Below, piece by piece: positions 49,205 through 58,783 of a stretch of DNA of 64,000 nucleotides. The stretch lies in NCBI RefSeq assembly GCF_900177805.1, contig NZ_FXAX01000002.1, forward strand, positions 62,001 through 126,000. The letters run 5' to 3'. A program made the position numbers and the translations under genes. The notes under the pieces are model-generated. The model saw only the letters and a program-made list of their open reading frames with translations. It was not told the DNA's origin and ran no database searches. The stretch comes from Fibrobacter sp. UWB13 (GTDB lineage: Bacteria > Fibrobacterota > Fibrobacteria > Fibrobacterales > Fibrobacteraceae). The first letter of the stretch is position 1; the number at the start of each line of letters is the position of its first letter.

Positions 49205-51193
49205 TTACTTGATGCGATGACCCTTGAGGTCAAAGCGCTTGCCGTTCTTTTCGATGAAGAGTTTCTGGTCATCGAAGCGGAGACGCGGCTGTGCCGAGCG
49301 CATCATTCTAGATTCGACCGGAGCGTGAATTGCAATCGTCCCCTGCGAACTGGAGGATTCCACGTTTGCAGAAGAGCTGGAGGAAACGCCCGGAACAGAA
49401 GAACTACTTGCAACTTCGGAGGAAGAACTCTGCGGAACACTCGAAGAAGAGCTTGCGGGAGCTTCGGAAGAGCTCGATGCAGGTACATCCTGTTTTGCAA
49501 CGCCTGCGGCGGCAAATTCTGGTGCATAGCCCGCGTTGATGGCTTCAATAGCGCCAGCGAGATAAGCGAGCGGAGCGTTCCAGTTGATAGCGACTTCGTT
49601 CGTAGCATAGCTGCAACGCTGATCGGTGTAAGCGGTTGCCGCCTGGCCCTTGCGATAATCAGCGCACTTCCATTCTGCGGCAGAACCAACGTCTTCGCCG
49701 CCAGGCTGCGGGCCACCCACGAGCATACCCGGGATCGGTTCTTCTACGTTATCCGAAGTACTCGGACGGTGGTGCGGCATTTTCGGAGACTTCGTACCGT
49801 AACCCGTTACGAAAGACATGTCGAGCGGGTTCTTGCCGAGCAAGTAATCAAGAACCTTGACGGCAGCCTTGTAATACTTCTGTTCACCCGTGAGGTAGTA
49901 GGCATGCAAGAGCCAAACACCCTGATTGGAGGCAACCGCATTGGAACCCCATACAAAGTCATCCTTTGCCATCACGACGCCAAAGCCTTTTTCGGCGCGG
50001 TTAGCAAAGTTGTCTGCAGTACCCAAAATCTTTTGCTTGGCTTCGTTTGCATCGCCACCAAATTGCGCCTGATGTGTAGCCTTTTCGTACGTGGCAAGGC
50101 CCATGACATCGCCCCAGTAAGAGACGTATTCCGATGAGCCGGACTGCTTGTAAGAAGCATCACCCGTCGTGATGAAGAGTTCTGTCCCGGCAAGAACCTT
50201 TTCGTCGTTCGGATTGTCGTTTTCGTAGGCACCCGTCGAGACATCCGACGGATTAGCGAGATAGTTGCGGCTCGGGTTCTGCTGGCCCCAAGCGTAAGCT
50301 TTTTTAGCGGCTTCGAGGCACTTGGAAGCGTAAGTCGCGTCGAACGGCTTGTAAATGCGGGAAGCCATTGCCATCACGGCAGCAAAGTCAAACGTACCCG
50401 CCGTGCTCTTGCCGATAGCATAGAGCTTGGAATTGTCCTGCGCCGGCATCACATCGCCCGGGAAACCGAGAGAGGTAAGCTTGTGGTAGACGCCGCCATC
50501 GGACGCCTGCATGGTGAGCATCCAGTCAAGATTGTACTTGATTTCGGCAAGCAAATCCGGGAGGGAGCCTTCGGCCGGGATGTTCCACTTGAGCGTCTTG
50601 AAATACTGCGGGAAGTGTTCGTAAAGAGAGAGGAGCGTGTAGGTCGTGATGCCCGAGTTCACAATGTAACGGCCGTAGTCGCCAGCATCGTACCAGCCCT
50701 TGGTCGAATTGATTGTACCCGAAGCACCCGTAGAATTGTGAAGTTCGGCAGTCGGATTCGTGTGGCCGGCTGCGCGGGCCCACTTGCCTGCATACTGGCT
50801 TTCGAGAGCCATGGAAGCGCGCTGGTAGTAGAACCACTTGATGGAAGCCTTGACGATTTCTTCGTACGTCTGGGATTTCACGACGAGATCAGAACGGAGC
50901 ACGTTGCCGTTTACCTTGATGCTGTACTTGCCCGCTTCGGCAAGCTTGGAGAAATCGACGAGCTGGACATTCTGACCGCTCGCATCCCAGTAAGATGCGG
51001 CCTTAGGCGTCACGGAGAGAACGACCTCACCGGCGGCATTTACGAAATCCACGCTGCCGTTAGCATCGACAAGAGCGAGTTCCTTGAAGTCGCCCGGACG
51101 ATAGCCAATCTGGTTGATGTAGGCAGTCGCTGCGAAAGCTGGGGCTGCGACGAGCGCGGCAAGCGCTACGGACTTTAACGCATGATTATTCAC
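49205..51193 (-). CDS. GH9 endoglucanase with Ser-rich linker and basic C-terminal tail
   Basis: A GTG at 51193 is chosen since GAGG lies 6 nt before it; an ATG at 51199 directly touches that site. The product has about 662 residues. A signal peptide (VALAALVAAPAFA) precedes an Ig-like CelD N-terminal domain (YINQIGYRPGDFKELALVD) and a GH9 (alpha/alpha)6 domain with the catalytic DAGDYG, HHRPS and NEVAINWNAP (acid Glu). A Ser/Pro-rich linker (about 580-625) leads to FIEKNGKRFDLKGHRIK, a tail shared with the next gene. It should cut internal beta-1,4 bonds of cellulose outside the cell. The two genes are tandem paralogues. Confidence 0.94.
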   Translation of the reverse strand: MNNHALKSVALAALVAAPAFAATAYINQIGYRPGDFKELALVDANGSVDFVNAAGEVVLSVTPKAASYWDASGQNVQLVDFSKLAEAGKYSIKVNGNVLRSDLVVKSQTYEEIVKASIKWFYYQRASMALESQYAGKWARAAGHTNPTAELHNSTGASGTINSTKGWYDAGDYGRYIVNSGITTYTLLSLYEHFPQYFKTLKWNIPAEGSLPDLLAEIKYNLDWMLTMQASDGGVYHKLTSLGFPGDVMPAQDNSKLYAIGKSTAGTFDFAAVMAMASRIYKPFDATYASKCLEAAKKAYAWGQQNPSRNYLANPSDVSTGAYENDNPNDEKVLAGTELFITTGDASYKQSGSSEYVSYWGDVMGLATYEKATHQAQFGGDANEAKQKILGTADNFANRAEKGFGVVMAKDDFVWGSNAVASNQGVWLLHAYYLTGEQKYYKAAVKVLDYLLGKNPLDMSFVTGYGTKSPKMPHHRPSTSDNVEEPIPGMLVGGPQPGGEDVGSAAEWKCADYRKGQAATAYTDQRCSYATNEVAINWNAPLAYLAGAIEAINAGYAPEFAAAGVAKQDVPASSSSEAPASSSSSVPQSSSSEVASSSSVPGVSSSSSANVESSSSQGTIAIHAPVESRMMRSAQPRLRFDDQKLFIEKNGKRFDLKGHRIK

Positions 51194-51320
51194 AAACATC
51201 CTCGTAAAAAAGTGCAAGTTTTAGCCCATATAATATAGAGCCGTTCAAGCATCTTTTCCACCCGTCCGAACATCATTTTAAAGAAAAGTGTTGCAAGTGT
51301 TTTGTAAAAAAACACATGAA

Positions 51321-51348
51321 AAACGGCGTCCCGGGAGAGGCGCCGTTT
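51321..51348 (-). terminator. Terminator of the second GH9 gene
   Basis: AAACGGCG/CGCCGTTT (51321-51328, 51341-51348) forms an 8-bp stem followed by T residues on the minus strand. The adjoining GCATTCTATGAATATG is shared with the 3' region of the other GH9 gene. Confidence 0.85.
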
Positions 51349-51390
51349 CTGCATTCTATGAATATGGATTTTTGAGGTTAGGTAGGAGAA

Positions 51391-53253
51391 TTACTTGATG
51401 AGATGACCCTTGAGGTCAAAGCGCTTGCCATTCTTTTCGATGAACACCTTCTGATCAGCAATACGAAGGCGCGGTGCAGTTTCAACCTTTCCGCGGTTTC
51501 TCAAAATCGAAGGCTTGAGAGCAGAAGTTCCACCCTTTGCAACACCTTCAACAGCGAAGGACGGGGCATAGCCAGCGTTCAAAGCTTCCATGGCACCCAC
51601 GAGGTATGCAAACGGAGCGTTCCAGTTAATAGCGACTTCGTTCGTGGCATAGCTGCAGCGATTATCCGTATAGGATGTTGCAGCCACACCCGTTCTATAA
51701 TCCTTGCATTCCCAGGACTTCGTTCCTATATCTTCACCACCCGGCTGCGGACCACCCACAACCATGCCCGGAACAGGATCCGTCACCTTATCGGCTGTAC
51801 TCGGACGATGGTGCGGCAGTTTCGGAGACTTTGTACCAAATCCAGTCACAAAGGACATATCAAGCGGGTTCTTGCCAAGCAAATAGTCCACCACCTTCTT
51901 GGCTGCCTCATAATACTTCTGTTCACCGGTCACGTAGTAAGCGTAAAGGAGGAACACGCCCTGGTTACCAGCAACAGCATTCGAGCCCCAAACGAAATCT
52001 TCCTGAGACATGACAACGCCAAAGCCCTTCGTTGCGGCATAGGCAAATTCGTTGGCATAGTCTGTCAACATCGTTTTTGCAGTTGCAGCATCAGCAGCCA
52101 CTTCCGTCGGATGGCTAGCTGCGCCATAAACCGCAAGTCCATAGACTTCAGGCCAGGCAGGAACAATACTGGATTCGTTCGGATCCAGCGTCGGCTTGTA
52201 CGAGACATCGCCTGTAGAAATAAACATTTCCATACCAGCGAAGACCTTTTCATCGGTCAATTTGCCATCGCCATATGAACCAGTAGCAACATCCATCGGA
52301 TTGTCGAATGCCACCTTCGGATTCTGGACGCCCCAAGCATAAGCCTTCTTTGCTGCTTCAAGGCACGTTGTGGCATAAGCGGCATCAAACGGTTTATACA
52401 CACGATATGCAGCAGCCATAACCGCAGCAAAATTGAACGCAGCCGCAGTACCCTTTCCAATCACATAAAGCGGTTCCGTATCCTTGGCAGGCATCACATC
52501 GCCCGGGAACTGGAGCGTCGAAAGCTTGTGGTAAACGCCGCCATCTGCAGCCTGCATGGTAAGCATCCAGTCGAGATTGTACTTGATTTCGGCAAGCAAA
52601 TCCGGCAAAGTTCCTTCAGCAGGGATGTTCCACTTGAACGTCTTGAAGTAATCCGGGAAGTGTTCATAAAGCGAAAGGAGCGTGTAAGTCGTAATGCCCG
52701 AGTTCACGATATAGCGACCGTAGTCACCGGCATCGTACCAGCCCTTGCTCGATTCAATCGTGCCCGAAGCACCCGTAGAGCTGTGAAGCTTAGCCGTCGG
52801 ATTCGTGTGCCCCGCATCACGCTTCCACTGACCTGCATACGTTTCTTCCAAAGCCATGGAAGCACGCTGATAATAGTACCACTTGAGGGCGGCCTTAGCA
52901 ATATTTTCAAACGGCTTTTCGGCAATCACCAAATCGGAACGGAGTACCTGCCCACCCTGCGTGATGGAATAAGTCCCAGGTGCAGTCAAATCAGAGAAAT
53001 CAACGAGCTGTACATCCTGACCGCTCGGATTCCAGCGAGAAGCAGCCTTCGGAGTGACCTTGAGCACAACCTGACCCGCGGCATCCTTAATTTCGATATC
53101 ACCAGAACCTTCAAAGAGCGTAAATTCCTTGGGATCCGTAGTGCGGTAACCAACCTGGTTGATGTAAGCCGTCGCAGCAAATGCTGTAGACGCAAGCGTC
53201 AAAGCGACTGCCGCAGCAGAAATATACTGTTTCAAGCCGAACGAGAACTTCAT
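51391..53253 (-). CDS. GH9 endoglucanase with basic C-terminal tail
   Basis: The ATG at 53253 has AAGGAG 7 nt upstream. About 620 residues: signal (ISAAAVALTLASTAFA), CelD-type Ig-like domain (YINQVGYRTTDPKEFTLFEG), GH9 catalytic domain with DAGDYG, HHRPS and NEVAINWNAP. There is no Ser-rich linker; a short basic stretch leads to VFIEKNGKRFDLKGHLIK. Apart from the linker it aligns along its length with the GH9 at 49205. Cellulose is the expected substrate; the tail may attach or sort the enzyme to the surface, which is inference. Confidence 0.94.
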   Translation of the reverse strand: MKFSFGLKQYISAAAVALTLASTAFAATAYINQVGYRTTDPKEFTLFEGSGDIEIKDAAGQVVLKVTPKAASRWNPSGQDVQLVDFSDLTAPGTYSITQGGQVLRSDLVIAEKPFENIAKAALKWYYYQRASMALEETYAGQWKRDAGHTNPTAKLHSSTGASGTIESSKGWYDAGDYGRYIVNSGITTYTLLSLYEHFPDYFKTFKWNIPAEGTLPDLLAEIKYNLDWMLTMQAADGGVYHKLSTLQFPGDVMPAKDTEPLYVIGKGTAAAFNFAAVMAAAYRVYKPFDAAYATTCLEAAKKAYAWGVQNPKVAFDNPMDVATGSYGDGKLTDEKVFAGMEMFISTGDVSYKPTLDPNESSIVPAWPEVYGLAVYGAASHPTEVAADAATAKTMLTDYANEFAYAATKGFGVVMSQEDFVWGSNAVAGNQGVFLLYAYYVTGEQKYYEAAKKVVDYLLGKNPLDMSFVTGFGTKSPKLPHHRPSTADKVTDPVPGMVVGGPQPGGEDIGTKSWECKDYRTGVAATSYTDNRCSYATNEVAINWNAPFAYLVGAMEALNAGYAPSFAVEGVAKGGTSALKPSILRNRGKVETAPRLRIADQKVFIEKNGKRFDLKGHLIK

Positions 53254-53302
53254 AAGACACTCCTTTCCATTTTTCACAATATAAATCTACCCTAAAAAAA
53301 AG

Positions 53303-53330
53303 AGATTGCCCAACTTTTATTGGACAATCT
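53303..53330 (-). terminator. Terminator of dxr
   Basis: AGATTG-CCAA/TTGG-CAATCT pair with one mismatch around CTTTTA, and about eight T residues follow on the minus strand. Confidence 0.82.
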
Positions 53331-53393
53331 GGTTACAACTGTACCCAATGTGCGAAACAGCAATTTTCCTGTTTACAGCCTACAATCGGCTCT

Positions 53394-54542
53394 TTACTTC
53401 AAGAAGCCTTCTGTCATGAGGCGGGCTTCCTTGTCGGCTTCGAGCACTTGTTCAAGAGAAAGATGACCGGTGACATTCGGGGCCTTTTCCATCACCATTT
53501 CCACGTACTTCGGGATATCGGTGAACTTGAGGTTACCCTTGAGGAAACGGTCCACGAGGACTTCGTTTGCGGCGTTCATCATCGACGGCACGATACCGCC
53601 ACGGCGGCCAGCTTCAAAGGCAAGAGCGAGGCAACGGAACTTGTTGAAGTCCGGTTCGAAGAACGTGAGCTTTGCAAGCGTCGGCAAGTCGAGGCGCTTG
53701 GTTTCGAGCTTGAGACGGTCAGGCCACGTGAGAGCCACCTGAATCGGGATGCGCATGTCAGGAGCGCCGAGCTGGGCCATCAAGGAACCATCGCGGAACT
53801 GCACCAAGGAATGTACCATGGACTGCGGGTGAACCACAACCTTGATCTGGTCATACGGAATGTGGAACAAGAAGTGAGCTTCGAGCACTTCGAGGCCCTT
53901 GTTCATCATGGAAGCAGAGTCAATCGTAATCTTCTTGCCCATGCTCCACACCGGATGATTCAAGGCGTCGGCGACAGTGATTTTTTCAAACTTTTCAATC
54001 GGCCATTCGCGGAACGGACCACCCGAAGCCGTGATTTCGAGGAATTCGACTTCGGATTCGCGCTTGCCGCCTTCAAGGCACTGGAAAATGGCACTGTGTT
54101 CAGAGTCGATCGGCGTGATGAAGGACTTCGGATTTTCAGCAAGCTTGTCCCAAATGACCGGGCCTGCCATCACCATCGTTTCCTTGTTCGCAAGAGCCAC
54201 ATGCTTGCCATGTTCAATCGCCGTAATCGTCGGGAGGCAGCCCACAGCGCCCATCAAGGCGTTGATGATGATGTCCGCCTTCGGGTCGGCAGCGAGTTCA
54301 CAGAGGCCTTCCATGCCGACAAGGACCTTTCGGCCAAGCACGATTTCGAGTTCTTTTGCAGCGACTTCGTTGAACATGCACACGCGTTCGACATTGTACT
54401 TGCGCACGATTTCTGCAACCTTGTTCACACTGCTATTTGCAGCTACGGCATAAAGGTGGAACAAATCGGAATGCTGTTGAATGACGTCAACACTAGAGGT
54501 TCCGATAGAACCGGTGGCACCCAGGAGAACTACATTTTTCAT
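53394..54542 (-). CDS. dxr: 1-deoxy-D-xylulose 5-phosphate reductoisomerase
   Basis: 382 residues. The NADPH-binding start MKNVVLLGATGSIGTSSVDV is followed by ALANKETMVMAG, the metal/substrate motif PIDSEHSAIFQCLEG, ITASGGPFREW and the region ALNHPVWSMGKKITIDSASMM. These are diagnostic of DXR (IspC), the second enzyme of the MEP isoprenoid pathway. Its product feeds undecaprenyl phosphate made by UppS, encoded 5 kb upstream. It has its own terminator. Confidence 0.97.
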   Translation of the reverse strand: MKNVVLLGATGSIGTSSVDVIQQHSDLFHLYAVAANSSVNKVAEIVRKYNVERVCMFNEVAAKELEIVLGRKVLVGMEGLCELAADPKADIIINALMGAVGCLPTITAIEHGKHVALANKETMVMAGPVIWDKLAENPKSFITPIDSEHSAIFQCLEGGKRESEVEFLEITASGGPFREWPIEKFEKITVADALNHPVWSMGKKITIDSASMMNKGLEVLEAHFLFHIPYDQIKVVVHPQSMVHSLVQFRDGSLMAQLGAPDMRIPIQVALTWPDRLKLETKRLDLPTLAKLTFFEPDFNKFRCLALAFEAGRRGGIVPSMMNAANEVLVDRFLKGNLKFTDIPKYVEMVMEKAPNVTGHLSLEQVLEADKEARLMTEGFLK

Positions 54543-54697
54543 TTAAAAACCTCGATAATTGCAAGCTTTTTTATAAAGATAGAATAATAATTTTCATTTA
54601 CAGCTCCGCTCCAAAAAACGCTTACAATAATTTACATTCCAAAGAAAATTTTTAGGGTATATTTTTATTGGGTTAGGTTTGCTCGAAGGAGGTGCAT

Positions 54698-56683
54698 ATG
54701 CGCATACTTTCCTCGGGTGTATATGCTGCGTGTTGTTGCGCAGTGGGGATGTTCATAGGGTGCTCGGATTCTTCGGACAACGGAGTCTCCGGAGAAAACA
54801 GTAATCTTTCTTCCGTTACAGATGATTTTGGAATTTCGTCCAGTTCCAGTTTTACAGGGAACGCAGGCGGTTCTTCGCCATCCGGGGATTTGATTTCTTC
54901 AGAAGCGGAGTCTTCAGTGGGGAATTCGGCAACGTCTTCCAGAATGCAAGGGAGTTCCTCGGGCTCAGTCAAAAGCTCTTCAAGCGGGCATCCGCACAGA
55001 AGTTCTTCTTCGGGAATCGAGCAAGGGAACTCCTCTAGTGCACATGCAAATTCCAGTTCTAGCGAGAGTTCCTTTGTTTATACTTCACCCGCAAATTTTG
55101 CAGACACGGTAAACGGAGTCGCCTTCAACATGGTCTATGTGGCTGGCGGCACTTACACGCGCGGCTGCGACAACTGTGCCGAGCCTGATAAAATTTACGA
55201 AACACCTTCGCATAAAGTAACAGTTGACGAATACCATATTGCACCGACCGAAGTAACGATAGCCCAATGGAACGCCGTCATGGGCGGGAAAAAGAATGCA
55301 TGGGAATCGGACAAAGCTCCCAAAATCGGCGTAAGCTGGTTTGACGCCAACAATTACGCCTGCAAGCTTGGGCAAAAAACAGGGAGACAGTACCGACTGT
55401 TGACCGATGCCGAATGGGAATTTGCGGCCCGCGGTGGCAAAGACGGAATTGCAGACAAGTTTAAATTTTCAGGTAGTAACAACGTCGATGATGTGGCATG
55501 GTATTCCGAAAACAGCGGCGGAAAATCACACGATGTTGCCACTAAGAAACCAAACAAGCTTGGACTTTACGACATGAGTGGCAACTCATGGGAATGGGTC
55601 TATGACTGGCTCGTAGCCTACACGGACGCAGACAAGGTAAATCCGGTACAGCTCACAGGAAGTGGCAACAAGACGCGAAGAGGCGGGAGTTACGGCGAGC
55701 CCGCGGATTTTGCGCGAGTGAGCCGTCGCGCCATCCGCAGCCGCGATGGCGCTGCAGACATGGGCTTTAGACTAGGCATGTCTACGAAACTCCCGCCGGG
55801 AATGGTAAGCCCCTGCGAAGCGGCAAATCCGTCTGCAGCCACCTGCCAAGGCGACAAGAATCGCGACTGCCGCTTGATTACCACCGCAGACGAAGCCTGG
55901 ATCAGCGACGACTACACTGTCGTTATCGGAGAAAATGGTGTTGCGGCAGTTTCTGGCTTCCCGAATGTTTCAGGGCAGTGGTACACGCTCAACAACCGCA
56001 GTTTTAACGTTGTCACCAAGAGTGGCACAAAGACTTACGCTTACTACGTGTTCAGCGAAGATGAACTCACAATGATTAGCGATGACGGCATTCCATACCG
56101 TCTGTACAGGCGAGCCGCAAGCGAAGCCAAGAATAAAGTAAGTCTCCCGACCGTAAGCAATCCCAAGACTTTAGCACAGCTTATCGCCGCTGTAGAACCC
56201 GAGCGCATCGTCACAGACGAGCAACTCGCCCACCCCGACACAAGCGTTCGCGATCCGCGCATTGCAGCCGCAAGCGGATACACGTGGTTTTTCGACGGGC
56301 GTTGCTGTGGCGGAAACCATAAGTACCGCTTCCACTTAGACAAGAGCGGCGATGCAGAATTTGTCGTCATGGACTACGACGACACCCACCACGAAAACAT
56401 TCTCGCCAAAGGGCGCTGGTTCACCGTCGGAAATATCGGTCTCCACATCGTTTTAAACGGCAAGTATTTCAACTACCTTTACACGGCGGGCGAACGCACC
56501 ATGAGCTTCAGCGAATACATGCCGGCGGGCCCCATTTTCTGTCACATTTCATTCCAGAGCTATGAACGCGGCGACTTCCGCATTTTCAATAAGACTTTAT
56601 TCGATGATAAAATCAAGCGCCCACGCGGCTTCAACGGAGAAAATCCAGTCTATGAAGCCGGCGATTACCAGTGGGGTTCGTAA
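54698..56683 (+). CDS. FGE-sulfatase-type lipoprotein with Ser-rich linker
   Basis: The ATG at 54698 has AAGGAGG 5 nt upstream. About 661 residues. The signal ends GMFIGCSDSS, a lipobox. A long Ser-rich linker (about 25-125) leads to an FGE/SUMF1-like domain (about 135-375) with FNMVYVAGGTYTRGCDNC, TEVTIAQWNAVMGG, RLLTDAEWEFAARGG, LYDMSGNSWEWVYDW and GFRLGMS. A C-terminal region (about 380-660) of unknown fold has beta-rich motifs (FFDGRCCGGNHKYRFHL). FGE-fold proteins include sulfatase activators and ergothioneine or surface-adhesion forms. It runs directly into the next gene. Confidence 0.85.
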   Translation: MRILSSGVYAACCCAVGMFIGCSDSSDNGVSGENSNLSSVTDDFGISSSSSFTGNAGGSSPSGDLISSEAESSVGNSATSSRMQGSSSGSVKSSSSGHPHRSSSSGIEQGNSSSAHANSSSSESSFVYTSPANFADTVNGVAFNMVYVAGGTYTRGCDNCAEPDKIYETPSHKVTVDEYHIAPTEVTIAQWNAVMGGKKNAWESDKAPKIGVSWFDANNYACKLGQKTGRQYRLLTDAEWEFAARGGKDGIADKFKFSGSNNVDDVAWYSENSGGKSHDVATKKPNKLGLYDMSGNSWEWVYDWLVAYTDADKVNPVQLTGSGNKTRRGGSYGEPADFARVSRRAIRSRDGAADMGFRLGMSTKLPPGMVSPCEAANPSAATCQGDKNRDCRLITTADEAWISDDYTVVIGENGVAAVSGFPNVSGQWYTLNNRSFNVVTKSGTKTYAYYVFSEDELTMISDDGIPYRLYRRAASEAKNKVSLPTVSNPKTLAQLIAAVEPERIVTDEQLAHPDTSVRDPRIAAASGYTWFFDGRCCGGNHKYRFHLDKSGDAEFVVMDYDDTHHENILAKGRWFTVGNIGLHIVLNGKYFNYLYTAGERTMSFSEYMPAGPIFCHISFQSYERGDFRIFNKTLFDDKIKRPRGFNGENPVYEAGDYQWGS

Positions 56684-57811
56684 ATGAATAAACCTACACA
56701 AAGCGCGCTCTGCGCGATTGCGGCTTATCCCTTGTTCGCCGCAATCGCATACACGGCGATGCTTTCAGCCTGTGACAATGCCACATCCACAACAGCTCCT
56801 GAAAGCACCGCTTCATCCTCTTCCACAACTACAACAATTGAGGAGCCATCAAGTTCAGCCATTCAACAAAGCTCATCGTCAAGCGTGCAAAAACAATTTT
56901 CCAGTTCATCACGAAGCAGTCATCGGCGGTCTTCGTCTTCTGCAGTTCAAACAAGTTCATCCGCAATTTCATCATCGCAAGAGACGCCAGTTTCTTCGTC
57001 TTCAGATGTAGCAAAATCTTCCAGTTCCTCGCAAACATCGCTACCAGCAAAAGAGATTTCGCTTGACGAGAACGGTTTTGCAACTGTCGCCGACGTCTAC
57101 AAGAGTCTTACCGCAGACGAAAAAGCAGTCTTCATCATTCGACATTCCGAGCGCGAAGACAATGTCGCCATAGAAACGGAACTCACCGCTAACGGCGTAA
57201 AAATGGCCCAAAATTTAGGTACCACGCTCAAGAGCGACGAAGAATTTAGTTACATCACTTCGGGATTCGTGCGCACCAACGAGACTGCAAACAACATTTC
57301 AAAAGGCCGTGGAGAAGCAAGCCTTCCAAAGCTCATCACGAACTACGATATTACCGGAAACTGGTTCTTGAAAATTTCTGCCGATTCCCTCGCACAATAC
57401 GGTACATCACTCGGAATGAAGGGTGGCTCCGTTGAACTCATGGCCCACTGGGCTTACGAAGGCGGCTACACAGACGCGCTTTACGAACTCACCCCACGCG
57501 CCGAAGAATTCATACAGAAAGTCATCCTCAAGAATTTACCCAAGTGGAAACGCGTAAGCATCATGGTCTCGCACGACATTTTCGTCATGCCGCTCGCCGT
57601 GTTCGGCTCCAAAGGCAAAGTCGCCTTGAAGTACCATGAAGATTACCACTGGATTAATTACATCGCCGGGCTTGCCATCATCATCGGGGCAGACAACAGC
57701 TTGCGCTATGTTCCGGTCAAAGGCGCAGATTCAGGCGTTATTGACTACCTCGCCATTTACATGGAGGAGCACGGCATGGGAGGCAAGAAGCCGTTAACCC
57801 CCAAAAGATAA
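56684..57811 (+). CDS. Histidine-phosphatase-family lipoprotein
   Basis: 375 residues. The start codon follows the upstream stop with no gap (TAAATG) and no separate ribosome site, which implies coupling. The signal ends AMLSACDNA. A Ser-rich linker (about 35-120) leads to a histidine phosphatase domain starting FIIRHSERED, the RHG-type motif with the catalytic His (RHS here). VSIMVSHDIFVMPLAVFG supplies the second catalytic His. The target could be a phospho-sugar or phosphate ester in the periplasm or on the surface; there is no direct evidence. Confidence 0.85.
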   Translation: MNKPTQSALCAIAAYPLFAAIAYTAMLSACDNATSTTAPESTASSSSTTTTIEEPSSSAIQQSSSSSVQKQFSSSSRSSHRRSSSSAVQTSSSAISSSQETPVSSSSDVAKSSSSSQTSLPAKEISLDENGFATVADVYKSLTADEKAVFIIRHSEREDNVAIETELTANGVKMAQNLGTTLKSDEEFSYITSGFVRTNETANNISKGRGEASLPKLITNYDITGNWFLKISADSLAQYGTSLGMKGGSVELMAHWAYEGGYTDALYELTPRAEEFIQKVILKNLPKWKRVSIMVSHDIFVMPLAVFGSKGKVALKYHEDYHWINYIAGLAIIIGADNSLRYVPVKGADSGVIDYLAIYMEEHGMGGKKPLTPKR

Positions 57812-57839
57812 TCAAGAACTTAAACCTTGCAAAAAAAAC

Positions 57840-57875
57840 AAGACCGTAACTGAGAGAATCAGTTACGGTCTTTTC
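57840..57875. terminator. Bidirectional terminator between the lipoprotein pair and cdsA
   Basis: AAGACCGTAACTGA/TCAGTTACGGTCTT (57840-57853, 57859-57872) pair perfectly over 14 bp with a GAGAA loop. A and T tracts on the two flanks serve both strands. Confidence 0.95.
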
Positions 57876-57901
57876 AATGCTTTTGCGTAGCGCTTTTGTT
57901 T

Positions 57902-58783
57902 TTACACAACGCTCTTCAAGAAATCCATGAAGATGTATAGAGCAGGTGCTGCGAGAAGGAACGAGTCGCAACGGTCAAGCACGCCACCGTGCCCGACAAA
58001 CAAGTTCCCGGAATCCTTCGTGCCGCTCCAGCGCTTGAGTGCAGACATCAAGAGGTCGCCCACCTGGCCAGCCACCGTGATGAGGAGGCCAATGACGACT
58101 GCCGATGTCCAAGTGAAATTCATTTCGAACGAGCTGAGCGAAGCGCTGCACTTAACCCAGTAGGCAACCCACGCAATTGTTGCGACGGAACCTGCAATCG
58201 AGCCTTCCCAAGTCTTCTTCGGGCTGATGCTCGGCGCAAACAAATGACGACCAAACGGTCCCTTGCCTGCAGCAAACTTGCCAAAGAAATACGCGACCGT
58301 ATCACAGAGCCACACCGCAGTCATCACGAGGATGAACGGATAGCAATGTTCAAAGCCCCGGCCATTGCCCATCATGAGCACGTTCATGCCGCCCCAGAGC
58401 CCTACGTACAGCGGAGCGCCGAGCTGCATCACGAGCCACGGGAACAAGTGGTCGATTTCGACCTTCGCGTAGGCAACGCCAATGTAAATGGCGAAAATGG
58501 CGAGGAAAGTCATGCCGACAACGTAAGGCACAGCCGGGAGTCCAAAATAACCACCCTTCGAAAGAGCCCACGCCAGCGTCAATGCCAAGGACGATGCAAA
58601 CGAGAGGTAACGCATGTCCGGACCCTTGTACATCTTCGATGCCATGCGAGCCCATTCCCAGGCGCCCACAGCGCCCAAAAAGCACATCAGTCCAATGCGG
58701 CTAAAGTCGTTGAACCAAAGTAAAACAAAAACGATTGGAATAGCGATAAATGCAGTAATCAATCGCTGAGTCAAATTACTCAT
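57902..58783 (-). CDS. cdsA: Phosphatidate cytidylyltransferase
   Basis: The ATG at 58783 overlaps the uppS stop by a few bases and has GGGAAGG upstream. The 293-residue protein is hydrophobic with about eight membrane segments. The C-terminal signature SPKKTWEGSIAG...DLLMSALKRWSGTKDSGNLFVGHGGVLDRCDS contains the conserved Lys-Arg-Lys-Asp and GGxLDRxDS motif of CdsA (quoted in parts). It makes CDP-diacylglycerol from CTP and phosphatidate. Confidence 0.95.
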   Translation of the reverse strand: MSNLTQRLITAFIAIPIVFVLLWFNDFSRIGLMCFLGAVGAWEWARMASKMYKGPDMRYLSFASSLALTLAWALSKGGYFGLPAVPYVVGMTFLAIFAIYIGVAYAKVEIDHLFPWLVMQLGAPLYVGLWGGMNVLMMGNGRGFEHCYPFILVMTAVWLCDTVAYFFGKFAAGKGPFGRHLFAPSISPKKTWEGSIAGSVATIAWVAYWVKCSASLSSFEMNFTWTSAVVIGLLITVAGQVGDLLMSALKRWSGTKDSGNLFVGHGGVLDRCDSFLLAAPALYIFMDFLKSVV

